Assembly (NCBI GenBank): GCA_964592645.1
Contig: CAZQFV010000007.1
Coordinates: forward strand, 88,321 to 152,320
DNA: 64,000 nt
Reading direction: 5' to 3'
DNA from: CAZQFV01 sp964592645
GTDB lineage: Bacteria; Chloroflexota; Chloroflexia; DTKN01
Shown here: positions 1 to 8,207 of the stretch, piece by piece
How the letters are laid out: the number at the start of each line of letters is the position of its first letter
How positions within the stretch are numbered: position 1 is the stretch's first letter
Position numbers and translations under genes: made by a program
The notes under the pieces: generated by a model
Seen by the model: the letters and a program-made list of their open reading frames with translations, nothing else
The model's database searches: none
Told to the model about the DNA's origin: nothing

Positions 1-765
1 CCCACCCTGCCGCTGGCCCACGTGCCGCACCACCGGGCGCCGCCCCTGCCGGCACCCAGGGAGGAATCCCGCCGCCTTCTGGGCATCGCCCCGCACGAGG
101 TCGTCCTGGCCTCGTTTGGCTTTATCACCCCCAGCAAGGGGGTAGACAGCCTGCTGCGCGCCTATGCCCGGCTGCGCCCGCAATACCCTCATCTGCGCTG
201 TTTCCTGGTGGGCGAGCCCGAACCGGGGATGGACCTGGCCGGCCGGCTGGCGCGGTTGGGGCTGGAGCAGGAGGTGACGATCACCGGATACATCGACATG
301 GAGAGCTTCTACGGCTACATAGCGGCCTGCGACATTGCCGTTGCCCTGCGCTACCCCACGGCCGGCGAGACCTCGGGAGCCCTGCTGCGGCTGCTGGGCA
401 GCGGCAAGGCGGTGATCACTTCCAACCTGCAGCAGTTTGCCGAGTGGCCCGACGATGTCTGTCTGAAAGTGGATCCCGGTCCGCGCCAGGACCCGATGCT
501 CCGTTTCTACCTGCAACGACTGTTGGAGGACCCTTCTCTGCGCGCGGCCCTGGGGGAGAACGCCCGGCGCTACGTCGAGGCGCACCACGCCCTGGAGCGT
601 TCGTCCGCAGCCTACCTGGCGTTCCTGCGCCGAGTAGCCGGCCGGACATCAGAAGGAGGAAGCGATGACCCTGGAAAAGAGCGCCCTCTGCCGCCTTCCC
701 TGGTCCAAGAACGACAACCCCATCGCTTGGCTGGAGATCACCGACATCTGCAACCTGCGCTGTGA
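1..765 (+). CDS. Glycosyltransferase family 4, 3' part
   Basis: The gene enters from the left edge; frame 1 is open from base 1, so the real start lies outside the window. The visible part is the C-terminal Rossmann half of a GT-B glycosyltransferase: a short GFITPSKG segment (strand and loop that begin the donor-binding domain), an LVGEPEPG strand, then the GETSG nucleotide-sugar motif near 'YPTAGETSGALL' and the GSGKAVI strand typical of GT4 enzymes. It probably transfers a sugar to a glycolipid or polysaccharide. The last ~33 residues run 101 bp into the radical SAM gene and look like out-of-frame sequence, so either the overlap is real or the natural stop was lost. Acceptor and sugar are unknown. 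Confidence 0.8.
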   Translation, partial: PTLPLAHVPHHRAPPLPAPREESRRLLGIAPHEVVLASFGFITPSKGVDSLLRAYARLRPQYPHLRCFLVGEPEPGMDLAGRLARLGLEQEVTITGYIDMESFYGYIAACDIAVALRYPTAGETSGALLRLLGSGKAVITSNLQQFAEWPDDVCLKVDPGPRQDPMLRFYLQRLLEDPSLRAALGENARRYVEAHHALERSSAAYLAFLRRVAGRTSEGGSDDPGKERPLPPSLVQERQPHRLAGDHRHLQPAL

Positions 766-1942
766 AGGCTGCTATCGCCAGAAGCTGTCCGGACACAAGC
801 CCCTGGAGGAGATCCGCGAAGAGGTCCGCTTTTTCAAGCGCTGGCGCAACCCCGACAACGTCTCCATCGCCGGCGGCGAACCGCTGCTCCATCCCCAGAT
901 CGTGGACATCGTGGCGCTGATCGCGGAGAGCGGGATGAAGCCGATCATCCTGACCAACGCGGCCAGGCTGACGCCCGAACTCCTGCGCGAGCTCAAACGG
1001 GCCGGCCTGGCCGGCTTCACCCTGCACATCGACAGCCACCAGGGCCGGCCGCATTGGGAGGGCCGGGACGAGGCCGCGCACAACGAGCTACGCCAACATT
1101 ACGCCGACATGATAGCGGCCGAAAGGGGGATCACCGCCGTCTTCAACTCCACGGTCTACCCGAGTACCTTTCACGAGATCCCCGCCGTCGTCCGCTGGGC
1201 CCAGGCCAACATCGAGCGGGTGCACGGCATGGTCTTTATCACCTATCGCGTGTTCCCGACCCGGGAGACGATCGCCTTCGACCGCGAGGGGCATGCGGTC
1301 GACGCGGAACAACTCAGCTACAGCGGCACGCCGTTGGAGGAATTCAGCACCAGCACCCAGGTATATGAGCTTATCAAAGGGTTCTGCCCGGAGTACGAAC
1401 CGTCCGGCTACTTGGGGGGGACCGTTCGCCACGACTCCATCAAGTGGCTGGTCGGCGTGACCATCGGCTCCCGGCACCGTATGTACGGTTCGATCGGTAA
1501 AAAGACTATGGAGTTGTCCCAGTTCTGGCATCACCTCTTCCGCGGCACCTATCTGGCCTACATGACCCGGTTCCGGATGCCCGCCATTGCCTTTCTGCTG
1601 GGCTTCTGGGACCGCTCGCTGGGGCAGGCGGCGCGAAACTGGCTGCGCGACATGGTGCGGCATCCCGGGCGCCTCTTCACCGGCCTGCGGCTGCAGACCA
1701 TCGGCATCATCCAGGCCCCCGACCAACTGCCCAGCGGCCAGGGCGATATGTGCGATAGCTGCCCGGATATGACCGTCTGGAACGGCACGCTGGTCCACTC
1801 CTGCCGGATGGACGAGTACCGCCTGTTCGGCGACCTGCTGACCGTGCTGGACCGGGACAAGGTGGAGCCGCAGCCCATGCCCGAGGTCGTCCCCCAGGAG
1901 CCGGTCCCCCTGCCCAGGACGCGCGATCCGGGTGTCCCCTGA
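665..1942 (+). CDS. Radical SAM protein
   Basis: A 425-residue radical SAM enzyme. Cys29, Cys33 and Cys36 form the CX3CX2C motif (CNLRCEGC) that holds the SAM-binding 4Fe-4S cluster, and the AGGEP motif lies at about residues 69-73. A C-terminal set of cysteines (CDSCPDM and a later HSC) suggests an auxiliary cluster, as in SPASM/twitch-type proteins. The ATG at 665 follows GGAGGAAGC, a good ribosome binding site. It overlaps the end of the upstream glycosyltransferase and may act with it on a glycan or lipid. The substrate cannot be read from the sequence. Confidence 0.85.
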   Translation: MTLEKSALCRLPWSKNDNPIAWLEITDICNLRCEGCYRQKLSGHKPLEEIREEVRFFKRWRNPDNVSIAGGEPLLHPQIVDIVALIAESGMKPIILTNAARLTPELLRELKRAGLAGFTLHIDSHQGRPHWEGRDEAAHNELRQHYADMIAAERGITAVFNSTVYPSTFHEIPAVVRWAQANIERVHGMVFITYRVFPTRETIAFDREGHAVDAEQLSYSGTPLEEFSTSTQVYELIKGFCPEYEPSGYLGGTVRHDSIKWLVGVTIGSRHRMYGSIGKKTMELSQFWHHLFRGTYLAYMTRFRMPAIAFLLGFWDRSLGQAARNWLRDMVRHPGRLFTGLRLQTIGIIQAPDQLPSGQGDMCDSCPDMTVWNGTLVHSCRMDEYRLFGDLLTVLDRDKVEPQPMPEVVPQEPVPLPRTRDPGVP

Positions 1943-2072
1943 TCTTGGGGAAACCCCGCGAGAGTTCGGGTGGGCAGGGAGTCCTTTTGCCGGGAGGCCC
2001 AGTTCCCACAATGCGCCGGCCCGAGGCGAGTTGGCCCCCCCCGCATCTCTGGAAGTTGCAGACGGGTTTTAC

Positions 2073-2101
2073 TTGCATCGCCCGGCGGGTTGCGCTATAC
2101 T
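2073..2101 (+). promoter_or_regulatory. Sigma-70-type promoter for dmsABC
   Basis: TTGCAT (2073-2078), 17 bp, TATACT (2096-2101), 44 bp before the chosen dmsA start. This is why the long upstream extension of the reading frame was rejected. Confidence 0.7.
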
Positions 2102-2144
2102 GCTTTCCGATGGCCCTGCTACGGGGTCGTTTCGGGTGAGGAAA

Positions 2145-4502
2145 ATGACCGGCACGCGAACGCGGACCAACTCGTCGGGAAGCGCTCTCCTGCGGCGCCT
2201 CCTCCGCCCCCTCCGCCGGCGCTCCTCCCCGCCGGCCGGTGAGGAGCGCCTGGTGCGCGTCGGCTGCCCGGCGCACAACTGCGGCGGGCGCTGCCTCTTG
2301 ATCGCCCATGTCCGGGACGGGCGCATCGTCCGCCTGGAGACCGACGACCGCCCCGACGCCGTCGCCGCGCCGCAGTTGCGCGCCTGCCCCCGCGGGCGGG
2401 CCTATCTGCGCCGCCAGTACCACCCCGACCGGCTGCTCTACCCACTGCGGCGGGTGGGGCCGCGCGGCGCGGGCCGCTTCGAGCGCCTCTCCTGGGACGA
2501 GGCCCTGGACATCGTGGCCTGGGAGTTCAGCCGGGTGCGCGAGACGTACGGCAACGGTGCCCTCTTTGTTCCCTACGGCACCGGCAGCTACAACCAGCTG
2601 AACGGCTCGCAGACGGCGCGCCGGCTGATGAACCTGTTCGGCGGCTGCCTGGGCTTTTACAACTCCTACTCCTGGGCGGCGATCAACGCCGCTACCCCCT
2701 ACGTCTTTGGCACCCTGCGCACCGGCAACCAGCGCCAGGACTGGCTCAACGCGCGCTACATCCTGATGTGGGGCTGGAACCCGGCCGAGATGCGCGACGG
2801 CACCAACAGCGACTATTTCGTGAAGCTGGCCCGACAGAACGGCGCCCGCGTCGTCTGCATCGACCCGCGCTACACCCCCAGCGCCGTGGCCCTGGCCGAC
2901 GAGTGGGTGCCCATCCGCCCCGGCACCGACGTCGCCATGATGAGCGCTATGGCCTATGTGCTGATCCGCGAAGGGCTCTACGACGCCGGCTTTGTGCGCA
3001 CCCACTGCCTGGGTTTCGACGCTTCCCAAATGCCCCCCGGCTACGCGGCAAAAGAGAGCTATGCCGACTACATCCTGGGCACGCGCGACGGCGTGCCCAA
3101 GACGCCGGAGTGGGCCGAGGCCATCACCACGGTGCCGCGGGAGACCATTGTCCGCCTCGCCCGCGAGTATGGCACGATCAAGCCGGGCGTGCTCTACCAG
3201 GGCTACGGCATGCAGCGCCGGGCCTACGGCGAGCAGGTGGTGCGCGCCGGCTGCGTGCTGGCGGCCATCACCGGCAATGTCGGCATCCCCGGCGGGTGGG
3301 CCAGCGGACTGGCCCTGCCCCCCGACGGCGGGCCGCTGGAGGAGGCAGTCTTCCCCCTGGGCCGCAACCCGGTGCCGGCCCGCATCCCGGTCTTTCTGTG
3401 GACCGAGGCGGTGCTGCGCGGCCGCGAACTGACCGCCGCGGATGGGCTCCTCGGCGCCGACCACCTGGACAGCGACATCAAGCTGATCTATGCCGTGGCC
3501 AGCAACGCGCTGATCAATCAGCACGCCAACATCAACCGCACCGCGGCCATCCTGCGCGACGAGAGCAAGGTCGAGTTTCTTGTCGTCCAGGACAACTTTC
3601 TCACCCCCACGGCGCGCTTCGCCGACCTGGTGCTCCCGGCCTGTACCCAGTTCGAGACCTGGGGAGTAGAGGACGGTTGGAAATACGGCGACGAGGTCCT
3701 GCTGATGCCCAAGCTGGTCGAGCCGCCGGGAGAGTGCCAAAGCGATTACCGCATCTGCGCCCAGATCGCCGAACGCCTGGGCCTGGGCGAGGCCTACACC
3801 GAGGGGCGCGACGAGCGTGCCTGGGTGGAATGGTGCCTGGACCGTTACCGCGAGGCGCGTTTCCCGGAGCTGCCGACCCTGGAGGAGTTTGTCCGCTCCA
3901 ACATCGGGGTCTATGCCAACGCCGTGACCCATCCGGCCGTCGCTTTCGCCGACTTTCGCGCCGATCCGGAAGGGCACCCGCTGGACACCCCCTCGGGCAA
4001 GATCGAGATCTTTTCGCCGCGGCTGTACGAGATGGGCCGGCCGGACGAGATCCCCGCCGTGCCCAAGTACATCCCGGAGTGGGAGAGCCCCTTTGGCCCC
4101 GAGGCCCGGCAGTACCCCCTGCAGGCCATCGGCCACCACTCCATGCGGCGGGTGCACTCCACCCATGAGAACGTCGACTGGCTGGAGGAGGCCTTTCCGC
4201 AGCGCCTCTTCCTAAACCCCCTGGACGCCGCACCGCGCGGCATCCGGGACGGCGACCTGGTACGGGCGTACAACGACCGCGGGGCGATCGTCCTCCCCTG
4301 CCGGCTGACGGAGCGCATCCTGCCGGGGGTGGTGGACATCCCGCAGGGCGCCTGGTGGACGCCGGACGCGCAGGGCGTGGACCGCCGCGGCTCGGTCAAC
4401 GTGCTGACCTCGGAGCGCTGGACGCCGCTGGCCTTGGGAACGGCGCAGCATACGATCATGGTGGAGGTGGAGCGAGAAGGGCGCGAATCAGCGGAGCGTT
4501 GA
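2145..4502 (+). CDS. dmsA: DmsA-like molybdopterin oxidoreductase, catalytic subunit
   Basis: A DMSO-reductase-family enzyme of 785 residues that would hold bis-MGD and one 4Fe-4S cluster and reduce S- or N-oxides or a related substrate. The N-terminal cluster motif is CPAHNCGGRC followed by a distal CPRGR. The stretch FERLSWDEALDI, the WIPIRPGTD-like block and TGNVGIPGG closely follow E. coli DmsA. A serine in YNSYSW sits where DmsA has its Mo-ligand Ser. The start at 2145 follows GGTGAGGAAA and a promoter at 2073. The N-terminus has arginine pairs but no hydrophobic h-region, so no recognisable Tat signal is visible. It is followed by dmsB and dmsC. The exact substrate is uncertain, and no TorD-type chaperone gene is seen. 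Confidence 0.9.
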   Translation: MTGTRTRTNSSGSALLRRLLRPLRRRSSPPAGEERLVRVGCPAHNCGGRCLLIAHVRDGRIVRLETDDRPDAVAAPQLRACPRGRAYLRRQYHPDRLLYPLRRVGPRGAGRFERLSWDEALDIVAWEFSRVRETYGNGALFVPYGTGSYNQLNGSQTARRLMNLFGGCLGFYNSYSWAAINAATPYVFGTLRTGNQRQDWLNARYILMWGWNPAEMRDGTNSDYFVKLARQNGARVVCIDPRYTPSAVALADEWVPIRPGTDVAMMSAMAYVLIREGLYDAGFVRTHCLGFDASQMPPGYAAKESYADYILGTRDGVPKTPEWAEAITTVPRETIVRLAREYGTIKPGVLYQGYGMQRRAYGEQVVRAGCVLAAITGNVGIPGGWASGLALPPDGGPLEEAVFPLGRNPVPARIPVFLWTEAVLRGRELTAADGLLGADHLDSDIKLIYAVASNALINQHANINRTAAILRDESKVEFLVVQDNFLTPTARFADLVLPACTQFETWGVEDGWKYGDEVLLMPKLVEPPGECQSDYRICAQIAERLGLGEAYTEGRDERAWVEWCLDRYREARFPELPTLEEFVRSNIGVYANAVTHPAVAFADFRADPEGHPLDTPSGKIEIFSPRLYEMGRPDEIPAVPKYIPEWESPFGPEARQYPLQAIGHHSMRRVHSTHENVDWLEEAFPQRLFLNPLDAAPRGIRDGDLVRAYNDRGAIVLPCRLTERILPGVVDIPQGAWWTPDAQGVDRRGSVNVLTSERWTPLALGTAQHTIMVEVEREGRESAER

Positions 4503-4535
4503 TCCGCGGACTCGTTGATTCACCGACTCCAAACG

Positions 4536-5201
4536 ATGTCTACCCAATACGCTTTCTACTTCGACGCCTCTTCCTGTTCCGGCTGCAAGTCCTGCCAGGT
4601 CGCCTGCAAGGACCGCCACGGCCTGCGGGTGGGGCTGCTGTGGCGGCGGGTCTACGAGGTAACGGAAGGCGGCTGGGAGCGCCGCGGGGCGGCCTGGGTG
4701 CCCCATGTCCGCGCCTACCACGTCTCGCTGGCCTGCAACCACTGCCAGCGGCCGATCTGTGTCGAGGTCTGCCCGGCGGGGGCCATCCGCCGGCGGGCCG
4801 ATGGTATCGTGCTGCTCGACTCCGAGAAGTGTATCGGCTGCCAGTACTGCCGATGGGCCTGCCCGTATGGAGCGCCGCAGTACGACGCGGAGAACGGGTT
4901 CATGACCAAGTGTAACTTCTGTGTCGAGGACATCGACGCCGGCCGGCCGCCGGCCTGCGTGGCCGCCTGCCCTATGCGGGCCCTGGAGTTTGGCGACCGT
5001 GCCGAACTCCAGGCCCGTCACGGCCCGCTGCCCGCCCTGTTCCCGTTGCCCGCCGGCGAGCTCACCGACCCGGGCCTGCTGCTGACCCAACCCCTCCTTT
5101 CTCCCCCGCCGCATGTGGCGGCTCCCCCTCTCCCCTCCCCCACTGGGGCCGGGGGGAGGGAAGAGGCCCGCATCGCCAACCGCGAGGAGGTGGGCGGATG
5201 A
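4536..5201 (+). CDS. dmsB: DmsB-like four-cluster ferredoxin subunit
   Basis: Electron-transfer subunit with four cysteine groups (CSGCKSCQVAC, CNHCQRPICVEVC, CIGCQYCRWAC, CNFC...CVAAC), placing four 4Fe-4S clusters between DmsC and DmsA. The start was set at MSTQYAFYFD because it aligns with E. coli DmsB MTTQYGFFID; an upstream ATG at 4515 would add seven residues. No strong ribosome binding site is visible. The C-terminal ~45 residues are odd: after the family's normal end near 'LTDPGLLL' the frame runs through a C/G-rich palindromic repeat (about 5133-5160) before the stop. That stop overlaps dmsC by ATGA. Confidence 0.92.
   Translation: MSTQYAFYFDASSCSGCKSCQVACKDRHGLRVGLLWRRVYEVTEGGWERRGAAWVPHVRAYHVSLACNHCQRPICVEVCPAGAIRRRADGIVLLDSEKCIGCQYCRWACPYGAPQYDAENGFMTKCNFCVEDIDAGRPPACVAACPMRALEFGDRAELQARHGPLPALFPLPAGELTDPGLLLTQPLLSPPPHVAAPPLPSPTGAGGREEARIANREEVGG
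5133..5160. repeat. C/G-rich inverted repeat inside dmsB
   Basis: A C-rich arm and a G-rich arm flank ACTGGGGCC, forming a hairpin in the last codons of dmsB. It looks like an intergenic-type low-complexity element that was captured in frame. Confidence 0.55.
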
Positions 5202-6055
5202 AGGAGCGCGCGCTCGTCGCCTTCACCCTCCTGGCCCAGCTCGCGGTTGGCGCCTATGGCGTGCTCGGGGCGATCTATCTCCAGGTGTGCCGGGAGGTGG
5301 GGCCGCAGACGGCCCGCCTACAGACCCGCTGGGGTTTCCTGGCCGCCGCCGGGCTGATGGTGCTGGCCATGGGCGCCGCGCTGCTGCACCTGGGGACGCC
5401 GCTCTTGGCCTGGCGGGCGCTGTGGAACGTGCGCTCCTCCTGGCTGAGCCGCGAGATACTGGCCACCCTGCTCTTTAGCGCGGCGAGCGCGGCCTGGGCC
5501 GGGCTGCTGTGGTTCGATCGGGGGGCCCCCTGGGTACAACAGACCGTTTACTGGTTGGGGGCCGTCTGGGGGCTGGCCTTGCTCCTGGGTATGTCTTGGG
5601 CCTATCGGCTGCGCACGGTGCCGGCCTGGGATACGTGGGCCACGCCGGCCTCGTTCCTGACCACGGCGCTGCTCCTGGGCGGGCCGGGGGCCTGGATGGC
5701 GGTGGCCGCCGTTCCCCATCTGGCCCCGCCGCCGTGGCTGCCGCGGGCCTTGCCGCTGGGCGTGATCGGGCTCCTGAGCGGCGAACTGCTCTGTCTGCCG
5801 CTGTGGCTGGCCGGGCTGGCCGGCCGCCCGGGAGCCGCCGCCGAGTCGCTGCGGCGGCTCACCCGGGAAGGGCGGGCGCTCTTCCAAGGCCGGCTGGTGC
5901 TGATCATCGTCGGCATCGCCCTGGCCGGTGCCCTGCTTACTCCGCCGGGAGCGGCCGGGGGGCTGCTCCTGGCCGCCACCTTCCTCGTCCTGCTGATCGC
6001 CGAGATCCTGGGGCGAGTGCTCTTTTACGCGGCCTATGCCCGCGAAGGCGTATAA
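5198..6055 (+). CDS. dmsC: DmsC-like membrane anchor subunit
   Basis: A 285-residue integral membrane protein with about eight hydrophobic segments. It matches the DmsC family, which anchors the reductase and oxidises menaquinol. The conserved segment 'LWNVRSSWLSREI' after the third helix is characteristic of the DmsC/NrfD-like anchors. Its ATG overlaps the dmsB stop (ATGA), so the three subunits are translationally coupled. It completes a full three-subunit respiratory reductase. Confidence 0.88.
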   Translation: MKERALVAFTLLAQLAVGAYGVLGAIYLQVCREVGPQTARLQTRWGFLAAAGLMVLAMGAALLHLGTPLLAWRALWNVRSSWLSREILATLLFSAASAAWAGLLWFDRGAPWVQQTVYWLGAVWGLALLLGMSWAYRLRTVPAWDTWATPASFLTTALLLGGPGAWMAVAAVPHLAPPPWLPRALPLGVIGLLSGELLCLPLWLAGLAGRPGAAAESLRRLTREGRALFQGRLVLIIVGIALAGALLTPPGAAGGLLLAATFLVLLIAEILGRVLFYAAYAREGV

Positions 6056-6135
6056 CCGGGATCGAAACCCGGCGTGGGGCGGGCAAGGGGATCGAACCGC
6101 GGTCGATTTTGCAGTTCCTGGACAGCGGAGGTCGG

Positions 6136-6666
6136 ATGCCAAAGAGGACGAAACGGGTTTACGAAACCGCGCTCGATACCACAACCGGCCTGTACGACGG
6201 CCGGTCGATCCGCCTGCGCATGGCGGAAGAGGTCGAACGGTCACGCCGCTATCGCTACTCGGTCTCGCTGGTGTTGGTCGTTTTTGTATGTGCCGAGGCA
6301 TGGCAGGCCGAGGAGCGTGTCCGCCAGTTGGCCGAGCTCCTGGAACGGCATGTGCGCGCCGTGGACATCGTCGCCCGCTGCGAACAGGACGGCCTGGCGC
6401 TGCTGCTGCCGCACACCGGGGAGGAGGGCGCCCGCCAACTGGCCGAGCGGGTCTATGACCTGGCCACGGTGATGCAGTTGCCGGCCGGCCTCGGCGGGCG
6501 GCCGGCCGCGGTGCGCGTGGGCATCCTCACCGTGCCGCCGGACTATGCGGGCAACGCTGCCGCGCTGGTGGATATGGCCGAGGAGGCGCTGCACAAGACC
6601 GAGAGAAAGGGCTCGTACTGCACCGTGCTTCCCCCACCGCCGGTGGGCGGCGGGCCGGTGCAGTAG
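6136..6666 (+). CDS. Degenerate GGDEF-domain protein
   Basis: A 176-residue soluble protein with the fold pattern of a diguanylate cyclase domain: an early 'TTTGLYDGRSIRLRMAEEVERSRRY' segment resembles the usual D-x-LTGL-x-NRR start, and 'VRVGILTVPPDYAGNAAALVDMAEEALHKTERKG' resembles the family's C-terminal SxG...A-D-x-A-L-Y-x-A-K block. At the catalytic position the sequence is EQDGLALLL instead of GGDEFAVLL, so it should not make c-di-GMP. It may be a binding or regulatory relic. The ATG at 6136 follows GCGGAGGTCGG. Confidence 0.6.
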   Translation: MPKRTKRVYETALDTTTGLYDGRSIRLRMAEEVERSRRYRYSVSLVLVVFVCAEAWQAEERVRQLAELLERHVRAVDIVARCEQDGLALLLPHTGEEGARQLAERVYDLATVMQLPAGLGGRPAAVRVGILTVPPDYAGNAAALVDMAEEALHKTERKGSYCTVLPPPPVGGGPVQ

Positions 6667-6718
6667 GAAGGGCAAGGGTAACAAGCCGCTGTTGGCAGAT
6701 GGCAGCAGGAGCGAAACG

Positions 6719-8188
6719 ATGCCCAATCAGCGTATTCTGGTCACCGGGGCGAGCGGATACATCGGCCGCAACCTGGTGCCCCGACTGCTGGAAGCTGGCT
6801 ACCGGGTGCGCGTGCTGGCGCGCGACGCGGCGAAGCTGCGCGGCCGCGCCTGGTTGGAGCAGGTGGAGGTGGTCCAGGGCGATGCTCTGGACCCGGCGAC
6901 CCTGCCGCCGGCCCTGCGGGACATCGATACCGCCTATTACCTGATCCACAGCCTCTGTGCCGGCCCCGCCTTCTCCTCGCTGGACCAGGAGGCGGCCCGC
7001 AACTTTGGCCACGCGGCCCGCGCCGCCGGGGTGCAGCGCATCATCTACCTGGGCGCGCTTGGAGACCCCCAGTCCAGGCTTTCCCCGCATCTGCGCTCCC
7101 GCCAGGACACCGCCGACGCCCTGCGCGAGGCCGGCGTGCCGGTCACCGAGTTCCGCGCCGGCATCATCATCGGCTCCGGCAGCGGCTCGTTCGAGATGAT
7201 CCGCTACCTGACCGAACGGATCCCTCTCCTGCCCAGTCCGACCCTCGTCTTTCACCGCATCCAGCCGATCGCTATCCACAACGTGCTGGACTACCTGGTT
7301 GCCGCCCTGGAGGTGCCATCCAGCGCCGGCCGCACCATCGAGATCGGCGGGAGCGATGTGCTGACCTACCGGGACACGCTGCTGGGATATGCCCGGGTCC
7401 GGGGACTGCGCCGTTTCCTGGTGCCGGTGCCGTTCCTGACCCCCGGCCTGGCCGCCCTCTGGATGAGCGCCCTGACTCCCGTCTCCTTCCGCATCGCCCA
7501 GCCGTTGCTGGAGGGGTTGCACAACGAGGTCGTGGTCCATGACCATACGGCCCGGGATCTGTTTCCCCACATCCGGCTGCTCGACTATCAGACGGCCCTG
7601 CTGCTGGCCGTGGCCGACCTGCATCCGCGCAGCGTGGACACGGCCTGGATTGACGCCCAGTCAAGCCCCCCGGGGGAGCTGCCGACGGGGACGCTCTCCG
7701 TCCGCGAGGGCATGTACATCGACCGGCGCCACCGCACGATCGCCGCCCATCCCACGGTGGTCTGCTCGATCCTGGCCGGCCTGGGCGGGGAGATGGGCTG
7801 GCTCTATGCCAACTGGGCCTGGCGGCTGCGCGGGCTGGTCGACCGGCTGCTGGGCGGCGGGCGCTGGGGCCGGTCCTGCCCGAACCCCTACGACATCCGC
7901 GTGGGCGACACGCTGGACTTTATGCGCGTGGAGGCGCTGGAGCCGGGACAGCTGGTGCGCCTGCGCGACGAGTACAACCCAGCCGGCAGCTTCTGGCTAC
8001 AGTGGGAAGCGCGGCCGCTGCCAGACGGCCGGACGCTGCTGACCCAGACCATATTTTTCGCCCCTCATGGGCTGATAGGCTTGGTCTACTGGCACCTCTT
8101 CTCCAGCCTGCACGCACGCATCTTTGCCGGCCTGCTGCGGGAGATTGGACGCAAGGCGGAGGAGTGCAGTCCCCAACTCCCCAGATAG
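6719..8188 (+). CDS. SDR NAD(P)-binding protein with DUF2867 domain
   Basis: A 489-residue two-domain protein. The N-terminal half is an atypical short-chain dehydrogenase: TGASGYIG at about residues 9-16 is the nucleotide-binding loop, followed by 'VVQGDALDPATL' and an 'IYLGALGD' strand, as in NmrA/YwnB-like epimerase-fold proteins. The C-terminal ~150 residues ('GEMGWLYANWAWRLRGLVDRLLGG...') match the DUF2867 pattern. The canonical catalytic YxxxK is not evident. Proteins of this architecture are usually annotated as NAD(P)H-binding, without a known substrate. It is convergent with the next gene; a GC-rich hairpin near 8195-8217 separates them. Confidence 0.8.
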   Translation: MPNQRILVTGASGYIGRNLVPRLLEAGYRVRVLARDAAKLRGRAWLEQVEVVQGDALDPATLPPALRDIDTAYYLIHSLCAGPAFSSLDQEAARNFGHAARAAGVQRIIYLGALGDPQSRLSPHLRSRQDTADALREAGVPVTEFRAGIIIGSGSGSFEMIRYLTERIPLLPSPTLVFHRIQPIAIHNVLDYLVAALEVPSSAGRTIEIGGSDVLTYRDTLLGYARVRGLRRFLVPVPFLTPGLAALWMSALTPVSFRIAQPLLEGLHNEVVVHDHTARDLFPHIRLLDYQTALLLAVADLHPRSVDTAWIDAQSSPPGELPTGTLSVREGMYIDRRHRTIAAHPTVVCSILAGLGGEMGWLYANWAWRLRGLVDRLLGGGRWGRSCPNPYDIRVGDTLDFMRVEALEPGQLVRLRDEYNPAGSFWLQWEARPLPDGRTLLTQTIFFAPHGLIGLVYWHLFSSLHARIFAGLLREIGRKAEECSPQLPR

Positions 8189-8207
8189 CGTCGCCGGCCG
8201 CGCTGTC

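Noticed and set aside
1932..2144. Upstream extension of dmsA to codon 1932
   Set aside because: The promoter at 2073-2101 lies within it, and the extra residues resemble no signal peptide. The start at 2145 has a proper ribosome binding site.
1707..4166. An 819-codon open frame on the minus strand opposite dmsA
   Set aside because: Its translation is Gly/Ala/Arg/Asp-rich, has no recognisable domain, and mirrors the codon pattern of the real molybdoenzyme gene. At high GC, antisense frames stay open by chance.
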